A DNA stretch of 38,520 bases from Acinetobacter kookii (GCF_900096895.1 NZ_FMYO01000016.1:1-38520), one strand, 5' to 3'. Positions 16,786 through 26,771 are shown, counted from the first letter of the stretch. Notes: generated from the letters alone by a model not told the origin. A program made the numbers and translations.

Positions 16786-17835
16786 TTATTCGGGCTGAAT
16801 GATCAATTGCCCTTCAGCAAAATTCACCGTGAGCTGAGCCTTTTCCGGATAATTTAAAAAATACAGCGCCAGAAGCGGTTCCAGTTCGGTGCGCATTCTG
16901 CGGGCCAAATGGCGTGCGCCAAAACGGATATCATGATCTTTATAAAAGTGGGCTTTGGCGGCATCGGTCAAAACCACAGCACGCTTTTGATGCTGCAGGC
17001 GCTGGTTCAGCTTTTGCAGTTCAATGTCCACCAGTTTCGGCAGGGCCTCATCCTGTACCGCCTGATAATGCAGGGTGCGGTCAATCCGGTTTAAAAACTC
17101 GGGATCAAACTTGCGGTACATGACTTTTTCAATAATGCTCCGGGTCGGCATTTTTTTCAGACACAAATCCTGCATTTTCTTCGGCAAGAAATTCAGTTTA
17201 TCCAGATATTGCTGCGCGGCTTGCGCTCCGACATTGCTGGTCATAAAGATCATGCAGTTACGAAAGTCGATGGTTTTGGTGCCTGAAGTGAGGGTGAGTT
17301 TTCCGGTATCCAGCACATTCATTAAGCCGCGAATCACTTCAGTTGAGGCTTTTTCCAGCTCATCAAACAGCACCATGCCCGGACGGGTATGGCTGCCTGC
17401 AATGGCAGTTTCATCAAACAGGCTATGACCTTCTTTGGAGCCGACATAGCCCGGAGGTGCACCGGTAATGGCAGCGGCATAGTGTTCTTGTGCCAGGGTA
17501 TTCATATCGATGCGGCAGAAGGCATCCGGACGGCCATAGATGGCTTCACTGATTAAACGGACCGTTTCGGTTTTACCAACACCGGTCGGGCCGAGCATCA
17601 AGGTTACGGACAAGGGGCGCTCGGGACTGGAAAAATCGGCTTTGACTACATGCAGCATTTTTTCAATTTCATGCAGCGCGGCATCCTGTCCAATAATACG
17701 CTGCTTCAGCAGCTGCATGACTTCAAGCGGTTCAAAATGAAAACGCGGCTTGCCAATCAGTTTATCTTTTTCAGATGTGCTATGCGTTGCAGTAACGGGT
17801 TTGACAATATGCATGGCGTGACTGGTGGTCGTCAT
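16786..17835 (-). CDS. Single-ring AAA+ ATPase related to the ClpA/ClpB second domain
   Basis: A 349-aa AAA+ protein equal to one AAA_2 module plus the small C-terminal ClpB-D2 domain. Walker A is LGPTGVGKTE (about residues 86-95), Walker B is MVLFDELEKAS, the pore-loop region reads GAPPGYVG, sensor 1 is FMTSNVGA, and the sensor-2 arginine region is RFGARHLARRM. It lacks the Clp N-domain and the first ATPase ring, so it is not ClpA, ClpB or ClpC; there is no zinc-binding domain, so it is not ClpX. No ClpP-docking loop of the IGF type was seen, and no protease gene is nearby. It is probably an unfoldase or remodelling factor with unknown partners. Confidence 0.8.
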   Translation of the reverse strand: MTTTSHAMHIVKPVTATHSTSEKDKLIGKPRFHFEPLEVMQLLKQRIIGQDAALHEIEKMLHVVKADFSSPERPLSVTLMLGPTGVGKTETVRLISEAIYGRPDAFCRIDMNTLAQEHYAAAITGAPPGYVGSKEGHSLFDETAIAGSHTRPGMVLFDELEKASTEVIRGLMNVLDTGKLTLTSGTKTIDFRNCMIFMTSNVGAQAAQQYLDKLNFLPKKMQDLCLKKMPTRSIIEKVMYRKFDPEFLNRIDRTLHYQAVQDEALPKLVDIELQKLNQRLQHQKRAVVLTDAAKAHFYKDHDIRFGARHLARRMRTELEPLLALYFLNYPEKAQLTVNFAEGQLIIQPE

Positions 17836-18023
17836 TCAGTTTGATCCAAATTATTCAGATGACTTGAGCATAGCAAAATAAGCGCAATTTACTTATAGCT
17901 TTTAGCAATCAGGTGATTGCTGGAACTTTGTTTGATGAAGGGAAAATACCGAATTGGCTTGAAAATGGCGTGAAAACCATCACATCATGTAGCAAAGCTT
18001 ATCCAATTTAAATCAGGCTGAAT

Positions 18024-19823
18024 GTGAACGAAAACGCACGAGAACATATTGAAAAGATTCTGGCCCATATGACCACTTTACCGGGCGTTTACCGCATGCT
18101 GGGCAAAGACGGTGAATTGCTGTATGTGGGCAAGGCCAAAAATCTGAAAAACCGTGTGTCGAGCTATTTTGTCAAAACCATCGAACATCCGAAAACACAG
18201 GCTTTGGTGGCGCGGATCTATGACATTGAAACGCTGGTGGTGCGCTCGGAAACCGAAGCCTTATTGCTGGAACAGAACCTGATCAAGCTGCATCGTCCGC
18301 CGTACAACATCATGCTGCGCGACGACAAATCCTATGTCTATATTTTTGTTTCCAGCGACAAGCCTTATCCGCGTATTGCTGCCGGTCGAGGCAAAGGCAA
18401 ACATCAGGTCGGCAAGTTCTTCGGGCCTTATCCGAGCGCCTATAATGCGCGGGATACTCTGGTCGTGCTGCAAAAATTGTTTAATGTGCGGCAGTGTGAA
18501 AACAGCTATTTTGCCCAACGCAAGCGTCCGTGTTTGCAGTATCAGATTAAACGCTGTAGCGCGCCCTGTGTCGGTCTGATTTCGCCTGAAGATTATCAGG
18601 AAGATGTCAAAAACTCGATTCGATTTTTACAGGGCGATACCAAAGAACTGAATCAGGAACTGATTCAGAAAATGGAAGAAGCCGCTGAAAAGCTCGAATT
18701 TGAAAAAGCCGTATTTTATCGTGATCGCATGGGTTTATTGCGTGATGTGCAAGCCAATCAGGCAATTTATAAACTCAAAGGGGAAGCTGATATATTGGCG
18801 ATTGCCTATCATGCCGGGGTGACCTGCGTGCAGATCATGCATGTGCGCAACGGCAAAATGCTGGGCGGTAAAAGCTATTTCCCGGATATGCTGGGCGATG
18901 ATCTGGGACAAATGCTCTCGGACTTCATGGCGAACTTTTATTTTCAGGTGGCCGATGAAGTGCCAGCTGAGCTGATTGTCAATGTCGAGCTTGCGGACCG
19001 CAAAGAGCTGGAACGGGCGTTGCAACAGGAATTCGGCAAAAAGGTGCAGATCAAACACAATGTTCGCGAAACCCGGGCCGAGTGGTTGGAACTGGCCAAT
19101 ATGAATGTGCAGCATGCCATTAAAGGCCAGCTCGCCAATCATTTTGAACTGAATGAACGCTTTCATCAGCTGGAACAGGTGGTCGGCCGTCCCGTCGACC
19201 GGATTGAATGCTTCGATATCTCGCATACCATGGGCGAAGCCACCATTGCCTCTTGCGTGGTGTTTGATTCGGGCGGTGCACGAAAACGCGATTACCGCCA
19301 GTTCGCCATTGATGATATTACCGGTGGTGATGATTATGCGGCTATGCGTCAGGCACTGACCCGCCGTTATAAAAAAGCCATGCTGCCGGATTTACTGTTG
19401 ATTGACGGCGGTAAAGGTCAATTGCATATGGCAATGGAAGTGATGCAGGAGCTGGGACTGGACGCATTTATGGTCGGGGTATCCAAAGGCGAAGGGCGTA
19501 AACCCGGTCTGGAAACCCTACATTTTACTGATGGCACGAAAATCCAGTTGCCGGAAGACCATAAAGCGCTGCATCTGATTCAACAGGTGCGTGATGAGGC
19601 ACACCGTTTTGCCATTACCAAACATCGGGCCAAACGCGAAAAGAAACGTGGCTCATCGGTACTGGAAGTGATTCCAGGACTGGGACCGAAACGTCGCCGT
19701 GATCTGTTGACCCATTTTGGCGGCATTCAGGGTGTACTGAAAGCCTCGGAAAATGACTTGAAGCTGGTGCCCGGTTTGGGCGATGTGATGGCCCGAACCA
19801 TCTATAAGGTGCTGCATGAATAG
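18024..19823 (+). CDS. uvrC: UvrC, excinuclease ABC subunit C
   Basis: Nucleotide-excision-repair nuclease that makes both cuts around a UvrAB-marked lesion; 599 aa, usual length. The N-terminal GIY-YIG domain shows [20 protein letters not shown] and LKNRVSSYF. The UVR motif that contacts UvrB is at about residues 205-235. The RNase H-like domain includes [18 protein letters not shown] and [10 protein letters not shown] with the catalytic Asp residues. The C-terminus carries tandem helix-hairpin-helix motifs ([26 protein letters not shown]). The start is GTG at 18024. pgsA, its common neighbour, lies one gene downstream. Confidence 0.97.
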   Translation: MNENAREHIEKILAHMTTLPGVYRMLGKDGELLYVGKAKNLKNRVSSYFVKTIEHPKTQALVARIYDIETLVVRSETEALLLEQNLIKLHRPPYNIMLRDDKSYVYIFVSSDKPYPRIAAGRGKGKHQVGKFFGPYPSAYNARDTLVVLQKLFNVRQCENSYFAQRKRPCLQYQIKRCSAPCVGLISPEDYQEDVKNSIRFLQGDTKELNQELIQKMEEAAEKLEFEKAVFYRDRMGLLRDVQANQAIYKLKGEADILAIAYHAGVTCVQIMHVRNGKMLGGKSYFPDMLGDDLGQMLSDFMANFYFQVADEVPAELIVNVELADRKELERALQQEFGKKVQIKHNVRETRAEWLELANMNVQHAIKGQLANHFELNERFHQLEQVVGRPVDRIECFDISHTMGEATIASCVVFDSGGARKRDYRQFAIDDITGGDDYAAMRQALTRRYKKAMLPDLLLIDGGKGQLHMAMEVMQELGLDAFMVGVSKGEGRKPGLETLHFTDGTKIQLPEDHKALHLIQQVRDEAHRFAITKHRAKREKKRGSSVLEVIPGLGPKRRRDLLTHFGGIQGVLKASENDLKLVPGLGDVMARTIYKVLHE

Positions 19824-19932
19824 ATGCAAACCGATTGGCCAAAGTGCTCACTGACGCGGCAGTCATTGATCATTCACAACAGTTGAAAATAAGTGAAAGA
19901 TAGAGCCAATCAAAAAATCCAAAGGACGAAGG

Positions 19933-20727
19933 ATGTCACTGCGCCAATTATTCACAGCAATTGAACAGGATGAATGGGTCAATATTCCACCAGGCTGGCT
20001 ACAGGGGCGTACCATTTATGGCGGACTGGTGGCCGGGATGATGATGCAAAAAGCTTTGCTCGCGGTTGCCGATGCAGAAAAACAGCTGTTAAGTACTAGT
20101 GTGACTTTTGTCGGGCCAGTGCAAATGGCACCAGTCCGGTTGAGTGCTGAAATCTTGCGTCAAGGCAAATCCGTAACCACGGTTGAAGTTCGGCTCTGGC
20201 AGGACGATGCCGTACAAAGTATTTTGATTGCCAGTTTTGGAACGCATCGCCAGTCTGCGATTTCAGTGCAGCAGGAACGACTTGCACCTGAGTTTCCAAT
20301 GCCTGAACAATTAACCATTGCACAGCATCATCCTTTAGCACCGGAATGTTTTGGGCAGATGGACCTGGTCTGGGTGGATGGGCAATATCCGTGTAGCGGC
20401 AGTGTCAAACCTGATTTTAGTGGCTGGATGCGTTTTAATCCGGACCGGCATGACAATCGGGACATGAGCATTGCCGACTTGATGGTGGCTTTTGATATAT
20501 GGCCGCCTGGCGTCTTGCCGATGTTTAAGGCATTTGCACCGGCCAGTTCGCTGACCTGGCATGTGACCTATGTGCATCCTTTAAAAAATCAGCTGCATGA
20601 TTGGTTTAAATATAAAGTATTTACCGATTATGCCGCAGAGGGTTATTCGACCGAGTATGCTCATCTTTGGGATGCAGAAAATAGACTGATTGCGATTTCC
20701 AGACAGACAGTTACCGTGTTTGCCTAG
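19933..20727 (+). CDS. Acyl-CoA thioesterase, double hot-dog (TesB-like) family
   Basis: A 264-aa protein of the thioesterase superfamily with two hot-dog repeats. The first (about residues 15-115) shows WLQGRTIYGGLVAGMMMQKA, in the place where such enzymes have the G-G/H-x-x-A motif, and SVTFVGPVQ. The second (about 150-262) ends in WDAENRLIAISRQTVTVF, the usual closing strand of TesB-like proteins. It probably hydrolyses acyl-CoA; the chain length cannot be read. AAAGGAC and GAAGGATG-type sequence precede the ATG. It lies between uvrC and pgsA. Confidence 0.82.
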   Translation: MSLRQLFTAIEQDEWVNIPPGWLQGRTIYGGLVAGMMMQKALLAVADAEKQLLSTSVTFVGPVQMAPVRLSAEILRQGKSVTTVEVRLWQDDAVQSILIASFGTHRQSAISVQQERLAPEFPMPEQLTIAQHHPLAPECFGQMDLVWVDGQYPCSGSVKPDFSGWMRFNPDRHDNRDMSIADLMVAFDIWPPGVLPMFKAFAPASSLTWHVTYVHPLKNQLHDWFKYKVFTDYAAEGYSTEYAHLWDAENRLIAISRQTVTVFA

Positions 20728-20829
20728 TGACACTTTATGGCAATTCGTATAAAGTGACTCTTATTAACGATGAATCCATCCTCAAAATATGTGTGGTTTT
20801 TCATTGTACATAAAGGGGAAAAATTGGCG

Positions 20830-21423
20830 GTGTCTATGACTACAGGTCGCATCCTGAATATTCCGAATATCTTGACTTTGGCGCGTATTGCTTTAATACC
20901 GGTTTTCTTGCTGGTGGCATACTGGCCACCTGCGGTTGGTGTTGCAGGTCATGATGCAAATGTGACTCGTCACATTATTTTAACGGCCATTTTTGTCATT
21001 GCTGCTGTAACTGACTGGTTTGATGGATATTTGGCGCGCTCACTCAATCAAACCTCCGCATTTGGCCGTTTTTTGGACCCTGTAGCGGATAAGCTCATGG
21101 TTGCGGCTGCATTGATTGTTCTGGTGCAATGGCAACCGACCATTTCTATGGCCTTTGCAGCCATTGTCATTATTTCCCGTGAAATTACGGTTTCTGCCTT
21201 ACGCGAGTGGATGGCAGAGCTTGGGGCTCGTACCAGTGTGGCGGTATCGACAGTGGGCAAATATAAAACCGCTTTTCAGATGATTGCGATTTCAGTGTTT
21301 TTACTGAACTGGCAACCACTTGAAATGTTGGCTTATGCATTGCTTTACACTGCGGTCATTCTGACTTTATGGTCGATGTTTATTTATTTAAAAGCGGCAT
21401 GGCCTTATTTAAAACAGCCTTAA
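20830..21423 (+). CDS. pgsA: PgsA, CDP-diacylglycerol--glycerol-3-phosphate 3-phosphatidyltransferase
   Basis: Inner-membrane enzyme that makes phosphatidylglycerol phosphate, the committed step to phosphatidylglycerol and cardiolipin. The CDP-alcohol phosphotransferase signature is complete: DWFDGYLAR, then FGRFLDPVADK, giving the D-x2-D-G-x2-A-R ... G-x3-D-x3-D pattern. Several transmembrane helices follow. The start is uncertain. The frame is open from 20770, but homologous proteins begin near MTTGRILNIPN (20836). AAGGGG at about 20813-20818 best serves a TTG at 20824 or a GTG at 20830; I annotate 20830. A strong terminator follows the stop codon. Confidence 0.94.
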   Translation: MSMTTGRILNIPNILTLARIALIPVFLLVAYWPPAVGVAGHDANVTRHIILTAIFVIAAVTDWFDGYLARSLNQTSAFGRFLDPVADKLMVAAALIVLVQWQPTISMAFAAIVIISREITVSALREWMAELGARTSVAVSTVGKYKTAFQMIAISVFLLNWQPLEMLAYALLYTAVILTLWSMFIYLKAAWPYLKQP

Positions 21424-21446
21424 GCTCAGCTTTAAAAAATTCAAAA

Positions 21447-21472
21447 AACGTCCTGAAAGCAGGGCGTTTTTT
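21447..21472 (+). terminator. Rho-independent terminator after pgsA
   Basis: AACGTCCTG (21447-21455) pairs with CAGGGCGTT (21460-21468), nine pairs with one T-G wobble and an AAAG loop, followed by T residues. Confidence 0.9.
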
Positions 21473-21518
21473 ATTTCTATGAGGTTTTCGTGAAAGAGAA
21501 GGATTAAAAATAACGGAC

Positions 21519-21603
21519 AAAAAAAATCCTAGATTTTGGGGGAAACCTAGGATTGAAATCGGGGATATTTATTATTGTTATAAGATGGATAACCATCTAC
21601 TTG
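21519..21603 (-). ncRNA. Candidate small RNA with intrinsic terminator
   Basis: No open frame explains the strong minus-strand terminator here, AATCCTAG/CTAGGATT (21525-21532 with 21547-21554, plus an inner TTT/AAA extension) ending in eight T residues. About 28 bases before it is a perfect hairpin, AGATGG-TTAT-CCATCT (21583-21598). Between the two lies a single-stranded A/U-rich stretch with CCCC, and the terminator loop carries CCCCC; C-rich loops in small RNAs often pair with ribosome binding sites. A -10 box TATACT (21615-21610) would start an RNA of about 85 bases; the -35 is weak. This is the layout of an Hfq-type small RNA, inferred from structure only. Confidence 0.42.
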
Positions 21604-21837
21604 AGACCAAGTATAGGGGAGGACAACAGTCAAATCATGTGTGTTATTGTATTGTAATGTATAGTTTTATTGAGAAATGTATTTTTTAATTACAGTTATT
21701 TCTAAATGTTTAAAAAGATTTATGGGATAAGTAGAATTTTTAAAATTAAAAATAAAATAGAAAATTAAAGTCGTATTCGGGTTTTTTAGGAAAGCTTAGA
21801 TGAGCATTTGAAGTGCAACCCCCTATTCTGGCCATCT

Positions 21838-22087
21838 AAAGCATGGCTTCTCGTCTTGCGTAAATTTCAAAGCAATGCTCTGCTTATTATTTGAGCTTAG
21901 GCACGGTCTTCGCCTTGCGTTTGGGTGGAGCAGTAGTTAATAAATAAAAAGGAGCCTTTTTAGACTCCTTCATGACATTTAAAACTACGTGCTTCGCTTG
22001 TCTTGCATAATTTTCAAAGCAACGCTTTGAATTTCAACTCGAAGCATAGCTTCTCGTCTTGCGGCGTGGCGGAGCAGTGCTCCGCTT
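21838..22087 (+). repeat. Cluster of four imperfect hairpin-forming repeats
   Basis: A unit of about 48 bases occurs at 21838-21886, 21895-21936 (most diverged), 21988-22033 and 22041-22087, all in the same direction. The core is GCATAGCTTCTCGTCTTGCG followed by a hairpin. The first and last copies agree at 20 of 21 bases across the core. The hairpin arms differ but still pair: TTCAAAGC-AAC-GCTTTGAA in the third copy and GCGGAGC-AGT-GCTCCGC in the fourth. This resembles a REP-like intergenic element. Spacing is irregular and units are not identical, so it is not CRISPR. Confidence 0.6.
21943..21970 (-). terminator. Terminator for argH-yggX
   Basis: On the minus strand AAGGAG (21970-21965) pairs with CTCCTT (21954-21949), followed by TTTT and A/T-rich sequence. 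It lies about 120 bases past the yggX stop, on the far side of two repeat copies. Confidence 0.7.
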
Positions 22088-22089
22088 TA

Positions 22090-22362
22090 TCACGCCTCAG
22101 GCTTTAGACCTTCAGCTTTTTCCAGTGAATCATCATTATTGAAGAATTTTTCACGTTGTTCTTCAAGAAATTTCTTTGCATCCGGTTCAAACACGTTTAG
22201 GCGTTTCTCGTTAATGAGCGTCGTTTGATGCTTGAGCCACTCTTGCCAGGCCTGTTTAGATACAGTGTCAAACAGCTCCTGACCTTTTGCCCCTGGGAAG
22301 GGAGCAAAGTCTAAACCTTCCATTTCTGTTTGATACTTACGGCAAAAAACTTGTCGAGACAT
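22090..22362 (-). CDS. yggX: YggX, Fe(II)-trafficking / oxidative damage protection protein
   Basis: A 90-aa protein of the YggX family, known to protect iron-sulfur enzymes from oxidative damage and linked to iron trafficking. The family signature is clear: [20 protein letters not shown] with the conserved Cys at residue 7, then [17 protein letters not shown] and [19 protein letters not shown]. Length is normal. It starts 11 bases after the argH stop codon on the same strand, so it is probably co-transcribed with argH. Confidence 0.96.
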   Translation of the reverse strand: MSRQVFCRKYQTEMEGLDFAPFPGAKGQELFDTVSKQAWQEWLKHQTTLINEKRLNVFEPDAKKFLEEQREKFFNNDDSLEKAEGLKPEA

Positions 22363-22373
22363 ATCCGTTTTCC

Positions 22374-23804
22374 TTAAACGTAGAGTTTTTCTAAACGAGC
22401 GTAGGCACGGGCAATGGCTGCTTCAACCTGTGCAGGGGCAGTCCCACCAATGTGGTTACGCGCATTTACAGAGGCTTCAAGCGTTAATGCCTTTTCAAAC
22501 ACGTCCGCTTGAATCAGGTCAGAGAACTGTTGCAGCTGCTCAAGTGTCAATTCAGACAGATCCTTGCCTTCCTGAACGCCAAGTGCAACCGCTTTACCGA
22601 CAATTTCATGCGCATCACGGAAAGCCACGCCATTTTTCACCAGGTAATCGGCAAGGTCAGTTGCAGTCGAGAAACCACGTAATGCAGCTTCACGCATGAT
22701 TTCGATGTTTGGTACCAAAGCAGGAATCATGTCGGCAAAGGCCATGAGTGAACCGCGAACGGTATCAATCGCATCAAACAATGGTTCTTTGTCTTCCTGG
22801 TTGTCTTTATTGTACGCAAGCGGTTGACCTTTCATCAGGGTCAACAGGCTCATCAGGTCACCGTATACGCGGCCAGTCTTACCACGAATTAACTCAGGCA
22901 CATCCGGGTTTTTCTTTTGCGGCATGATTGAAGAACCGGTACAGAAACGGTCTGGAATGTTGACAAATTTGAACTGCGCAGAGGTCCACAGGATCATTTC
23001 TTCAGACATACGCGACAGGTGCATCATAATTAAAGATGCAGCAGCGTTAAATTCAATGCCGAAGTCACGGTCAGACACAGCATCCAGCGAGTTTTCACAC
23101 ACGGCTTCAAAACCTAAAAGCTGTGCGGTGTATTCACGCTCGATTGGATAGGTGGTACCTGCGAGTGCAGCAGAACCTAGCGGCAGGCGATTCACACGTT
23201 TACGGCAGTCGATCAAACGCTCAGAGTCACGTACCAGCATTTCAAACCATGCCATCAAGTGGTGACCAAAAGTTACCGGCTGGGCAGTTTGCAGATGGGT
23301 AAAGCCCGGCATAATGGTGTTGGTATTTTTCGCCGCCAGACCCAAAATGCCTTTTTGTAATTTTTGCAATAACGCTAAAATGGCATCAATTTCATCACGT
23401 ACATATAAACGGATGTCTGTCGCCACCTGGTCGTTACGGCTACGGCCGGTATGCAATTTTTTACCGGTGATACCAATACGACTGGTCAAGCGCGACTCGA
23501 TATTCATGTGCACATCTTCTAGATCAATGCGCCATTCGAAATCACCTGCTTCAATTTCAGCTTTAATGGTGTTTAAACCGTTAATGATGTCATCACGTTC
23601 TTGTTCAGTTAAAACACCGACTTTGGCAAGCATGGTTGCATGCGCAATAGAACCTGCAATATCTTGTTTATAAAAGCGTTGGTCAAATTGAACAGATGCT
23701 GTAAATTCAGCAACAAATGCGTCAGTAGCTTCAGAGAAACGACCGCCCCACATACCCGAAGTTTGGGCTTGTGACGGATTTGAGGAATTAGAAGATGTGG
23801 TCAT
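22374..23804 (-). CDS. argH: ArgH, argininosuccinate lyase
   Basis: Last enzyme of arginine synthesis: splits argininosuccinate into arginine and fumarate. At 476 aa it is slightly longer than many ArgH proteins because of a Ser/Gln-rich extension before the conserved MWGGRFSE start (residues 18-25). The catalytic flexible loop of the fumarase/aspartase superfamily is [20 protein letters not shown]. Other marks are [13 protein letters not shown] and [16 protein letters not shown]. The ATG at 23804 is conventional; the in-frame ATG at 23753 would remove the extension. The 5' end overlaps the start of the divergent algZ frame by 10 bases. Confidence 0.97.
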   Translation of the reverse strand: MTTSSNSSNPSQAQTSGMWGGRFSEATDAFVAEFTASVQFDQRFYKQDIAGSIAHATMLAKVGVLTEQERDDIINGLNTIKAEIEAGDFEWRIDLEDVHMNIESRLTSRIGITGKKLHTGRSRNDQVATDIRLYVRDEIDAILALLQKLQKGILGLAAKNTNTIMPGFTHLQTAQPVTFGHHLMAWFEMLVRDSERLIDCRKRVNRLPLGSAALAGTTYPIEREYTAQLLGFEAVCENSLDAVSDRDFGIEFNAAASLIMMHLSRMSEEMILWTSAQFKFVNIPDRFCTGSSIMPQKKNPDVPELIRGKTGRVYGDLMSLLTLMKGQPLAYNKDNQEDKEPLFDAIDTVRGSLMAFADMIPALVPNIEIMREAALRGFSTATDLADYLVKNGVAFRDAHEIVGKAVALGVQEGKDLSELTLEQLQQFSDLIQADVFEKALTLEASVNARNHIGGTAPAQVEAAIARAYARLEKLYV

Positions 23805-24952
23805 ATCGGCTCAATAAAATAAAAAGCAGTAATTTGAACAAGAGTATAGCAAATTCAGAATCACTTGCCGAAAAACAAGTCGATCCAACTTCGACGTATA
23901 CAGATGATCGGAAAAACAATGACGCCTATTTTTTTACGAAAATAGGGCATTGGCAACATCTAATTGAATTATTTATTGCCAGTAATATTTTGGCCGTCAT
24001 CCTGGCACTGGCAGAGGCACAGTCCTGGACGGCATTAAGCCTGAGCCGTGTATTGCAATATATGTTGTTCATTGACTGGGTTTTACTGGCTTTTGTGGCG
24101 TTGACCGAGCGCCTGCAGAGCAAAATCCAGCACTTCAGTTTTGGCCAGACCCTGGTGGTGGGCTTTATTTTGCTGCAGATGATCGTGCTCGTGACCACGG
24201 TGGTGCTGAATGGGGTTATTTTCTTTGGACAAAATTTTCAATTCGCTCATATCACTGCAGCAGTTTTACTGGATGGCGTGGTGTTGCATCTGAGCTATGG
24301 TGTACTGATTGGTGCATTTTGTTTTCGCTATCTGTATATGCGAGAACAATGGGCACGTCAGCAAAACAGTGAATTGAATGCACGTATTCAGGCCATGCAA
24401 GCGCGGATTCATCCGCATTTTTTATTTAATAGCCTAAATACCGTAATTAGTTTGATAACCATTGATCCAGATAAAGCGGAACAAATGTTACTGAATTTAT
24501 CCCAACTATTTCGTGCAAGTTTTAAGGAGCTTAAGCTGGTTCGCTTAAAAGATGAGATTGAGCTGTGTCAGCGTTATCTGGCCATTGAGCAGATTCGCTT
24601 GGGGAACCGCTTGCAGGTGGAATGGAAATATGACGATGAAGTTCTATTTTCTCAGATACAAATTCCGTTATTAACTTTACAACCTTTAGTGGAAAATAGT
24701 ATTTTTCATGGAGTTGAAAAATTTCTAACAAAGAGTACGATAAGCATATTGATTGAAATATTGCAAAATCAAGTCAATATAGTCATTACTAACCCTTATA
24801 CACAGGATAAAATAAATTTACGGCAGGGACATGGTATTGCAGTTGAAAATGTAAAGCAGCGACTTGAGGCATATTATGGTCGCTCTGCAACTTTTCAGAC
24901 ATACGCGGGGAAGGGAATGTTTACCACAGTTGTGCAATATCGATATAAATAA
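23795..24952 (+). CDS. algZ: AlgZ/FimS-type sensor histidine kinase
   Basis: LytS-family membrane sensor kinase, partner of the AlgR-type regulator downstream; 385 aa. Hydrophobic segments between about residues 55 and 190 make four or more membrane helices. The H-box is [20 protein letters not shown] (about residues 205-224) with the phospho-accepting His. A weakly conserved ATP-binding region follows ([14 protein letters not shown], then [18 protein letters not shown]). The start is taken at 23795 because GAGGAA lies 7 bases upstream, inside argH on the other strand; no later in-frame ATG exists before the membrane region. In Pseudomonas the same order argH, fimS/algZ, algR, hemC, hemD controls alginate and twitching motility. 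Confidence 0.85.
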   Translation: MWSYRLNKIKSSNLNKSIANSESLAEKQVDPTSTYTDDRKNNDAYFFTKIGHWQHLIELFIASNILAVILALAEAQSWTALSLSRVLQYMLFIDWVLLAFVALTERLQSKIQHFSFGQTLVVGFILLQMIVLVTTVVLNGVIFFGQNFQFAHITAAVLLDGVVLHLSYGVLIGAFCFRYLYMREQWARQQNSELNARIQAMQARIHPHFLFNSLNTVISLITIDPDKAEQMLLNLSQLFRASFKELKLVRLKDEIELCQRYLAIEQIRLGNRLQVEWKYDDEVLFSQIQIPLLTLQPLVENSIFHGVEKFLTKSTISILIEILQNQVNIVITNPYTQDKINLRQGHGIAVENVKQRLEAYYGRSATFQTYAGKGMFTTVVQYRYK

Positions 24953-25004
24953 AAGATCATAGTTAACCTATAAAAAAAATCATGGTAACTGTGAAGGAGG
25001 AGAA

Positions 25005-25745
25005 ATGGACATCCTGATTTGCGATGATGAACCTCTCGCTGTGGAGCGTTTGTCACGTTTAGTTACGCAACTGGGACATCAGGTGGTTGCCACTGCAAGT
25101 TATGGACAGCAAGCAATTGAAATGACTCAATTCTATGAGCCAGATGTGGTGCTTCTGGACATTCAGATGCCTGAAATGGATGGCTTGAGCTGCGCTGAAT
25201 ATTTGTGCCAGCTTGATCCTATGCCCGCCATTGTTTTCTGTACTGCTTATGATGAACATGCTTTGGAGGCATTTAAGTCGCATGCGGAAGGCTATTTGCT
25301 AAAACCGGTGATGCAGCAGGAATTGCAACAGGTATTAGATCATTTAACAAAACTGACTCAAGCACAAATGAGCAACTTAAAACAAAAAGAAGATATGGAC
25401 GAACTCAATATAAAACGCCACCAGATTGTGGCAAAAACCTATCGTGGCGTAGAGCTGGTTCCTGTAGAAAATATTTATTATTTTTTGGCAGATCAAAAAT
25501 ATGTCACGGTACGGCATAAAAATGGCAGTGTACTGATCGATGAAACTTTAAAAGATCTGGAAAACGAATTTGGTGACCAGTTCATTCGAATTCATCGGAA
25601 TGCCTTGGTTTCCGTACATTTTCTGGATGGTCTTGAAGTGATCAGTTCGGGACAGTATCAGGTGCGCTGCCGTGAACTGGAAGAGCGCCTGGCGGTCAGC
25701 CGACGTCATTTGCCCAATTTAAGAGAACGCATCCAAAAGATGTAA
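25005..25745 (+). CDS. algR: AlgR-type response regulator with LytTR DNA-binding domain
   Basis: A 246-aa response regulator. The receiver domain (about residues 1-120) has ICDDEP at the acidic pocket, the phospho-acceptor Asp in VVLLDIQMPEMDG (about residue 49), Thr in FCTAYDEHA, and Lys in LLKPV. The C-terminal LytTR domain (about 140-246) has VENIYYFLADQKYVTVRHKN and FIRIHRNALVSV, the usual marks. A strong ribosome binding site (GGAGGAG) precedes the ATG. It follows the sensor kinase by 52 bases and is probably co-transcribed with it. Confidence 0.93.
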   Translation: MDILICDDEPLAVERLSRLVTQLGHQVVATASYGQQAIEMTQFYEPDVVLLDIQMPEMDGLSCAEYLCQLDPMPAIVFCTAYDEHALEAFKSHAEGYLLKPVMQQELQQVLDHLTKLTQAQMSNLKQKEDMDELNIKRHQIVAKTYRGVELVPVENIYYFLADQKYVTVRHKNGSVLIDETLKDLENEFGDQFIRIHRNALVSVHFLDGLEVISSGQYQVRCRELEERLAVSRRHLPNLRERIQKM

Positions 25746-25852
25746 ATCTGTTTTCATGAATTTAGGTGACATCGGCAGTGCAAATTTACTTGCATTTTCC
25801 AGTCAGCGCGTTAAGTTTACACTAATGTACTTATAGACTGTTTCCTGGATTT

Positions 25853-26770
25853 ATGAAAATTTTGAAGATTGCAACTCGACAAAGCCCGCTTGCTTTATGG
25901 CAGGCGGAACATATTCGTGCCCGTTTGGAGGCATTGCATGCAGATCTTAAAGTTGAGTTAGTGACCTTCGTCACCCAGGGCGACAAAATTCTGGATACGC
26001 CTTTAGCCAAGATTGGTGGAAAAGGGCTGTTTGTTAAAGAATTAGAAGCAGCTCTGCTGGATGGCCGTGCAGACCTGGCGGTGCATTCAATGAAAGATGT
26101 GCCGATGAAGTTACCTGCCGGTTTGTCCCTCGCCGTGATTTGTGAGCGCGAAGATCCGCTGGATGCCTTTGTGTCGAATACTTATGCAAGTTTTGATGAC
26201 TTGCCACAAGGCGCCAAGGTGGGTACATCCAGTTTGCGCCGTAAAAGCCAGATTTTAAAAGCCCGTCCTGATTTGGAGATTATTGATCTGCGTGGCAACG
26301 TGGGTACGCGTTTATCCAAACTGGATGCAGGCCTGTATGATGCCATCATTCTGGCCAGTGCCGGTTTAAAGCGTTTAGGTCTGGCAGAACGGATTCGCCA
26401 TACCTTGCCAGCGGAAGTGAGTTTGCCTGCAGTTGGGCAAGGTGCACTGGGTTTGGAATGCCGTGCGGAAGATCAGGCAGTGCTGGAGCTGATTTTGCCG
26501 CTGCTACATAGCGAAACCGATGTGTGCGTACGGACAGAACGTGCCTTCAATGCCTATCTGGAAGGGGGCTGTCAGGTGCCAATTGCAGGTTATGCCATCC
26601 TTGAACAGGGTCAAATCCATATCCAGGGGCGTGTGGGAAGTGTCGATGGCAAAACTTTACTCAAAGCCGAACAAGTTGGTGAGACCGCCCAGGCTGAGCA
26701 AATTGGAGTGGCTTTGGCTCAAGAACTGTTAGCCCAGGGCGCGGGTGATTTGCTGAAAGCCCTCTATTAA
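25853..26770 (+). CDS. hemC: HemC, porphobilinogen deaminase
   Basis: Hydroxymethylbilane synthase: joins four porphobilinogen units for heme and other tetrapyrroles; 305 aa, normal length. N-terminus [16 protein letters not shown] is typical. Substrate-binding segments [31 protein letters not shown] and [13 protein letters not shown] are present. The Cys holding the dipyrromethane cofactor is in [14 protein letters not shown]. It heads a tight group hemC-hemD-hemX-hemY, 107 bases downstream of algR. Confidence 0.97.
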   Translation: MKILKIATRQSPLALWQAEHIRARLEALHADLKVELVTFVTQGDKILDTPLAKIGGKGLFVKELEAALLDGRADLAVHSMKDVPMKLPAGLSLAVICEREDPLDAFVSNTYASFDDLPQGAKVGTSSLRRKSQILKARPDLEIIDLRGNVGTRLSKLDAGLYDAIILASAGLKRLGLAERIRHTLPAEVSLPAVGQGALGLECRAEDQAVLELILPLLHSETDVCVRTERAFNAYLEGGCQVPIAGYAILEQGQIHIQGRVGSVDGKTLLKAEQVGETAQAEQIGVALAQELLAQGAGDLLKALY

Positions 26771-26771
26771 T

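Larger units (their letters stand above)
21473..22089. other. Gene-free region between pgsA and yggX
   Basis: About 620 bases with no believable open frame, between convergent pgsA and yggX. It contains, in order: a candidate small RNA with its own terminator on the minus strand, about 170 bases of A+T-rich sequence in which I see nothing, four imperfect copies of a hairpin repeat, and within that cluster the terminator of yggX/argH. Confidence 0.6.

Noticed and set aside
21610..21633. TTGACT / TATACT as a consensus promoter pair for the candidate small RNA
   Set aside because: The boxes are only 12 bases apart, too close for a normal sigma-70 promoter; only the -10 was used.
21838..22087. 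CRISPR-like array
   Set aside because: Units diverge from one another, spacing is irregular, each unit has internal hairpins, and no cas gene is present.
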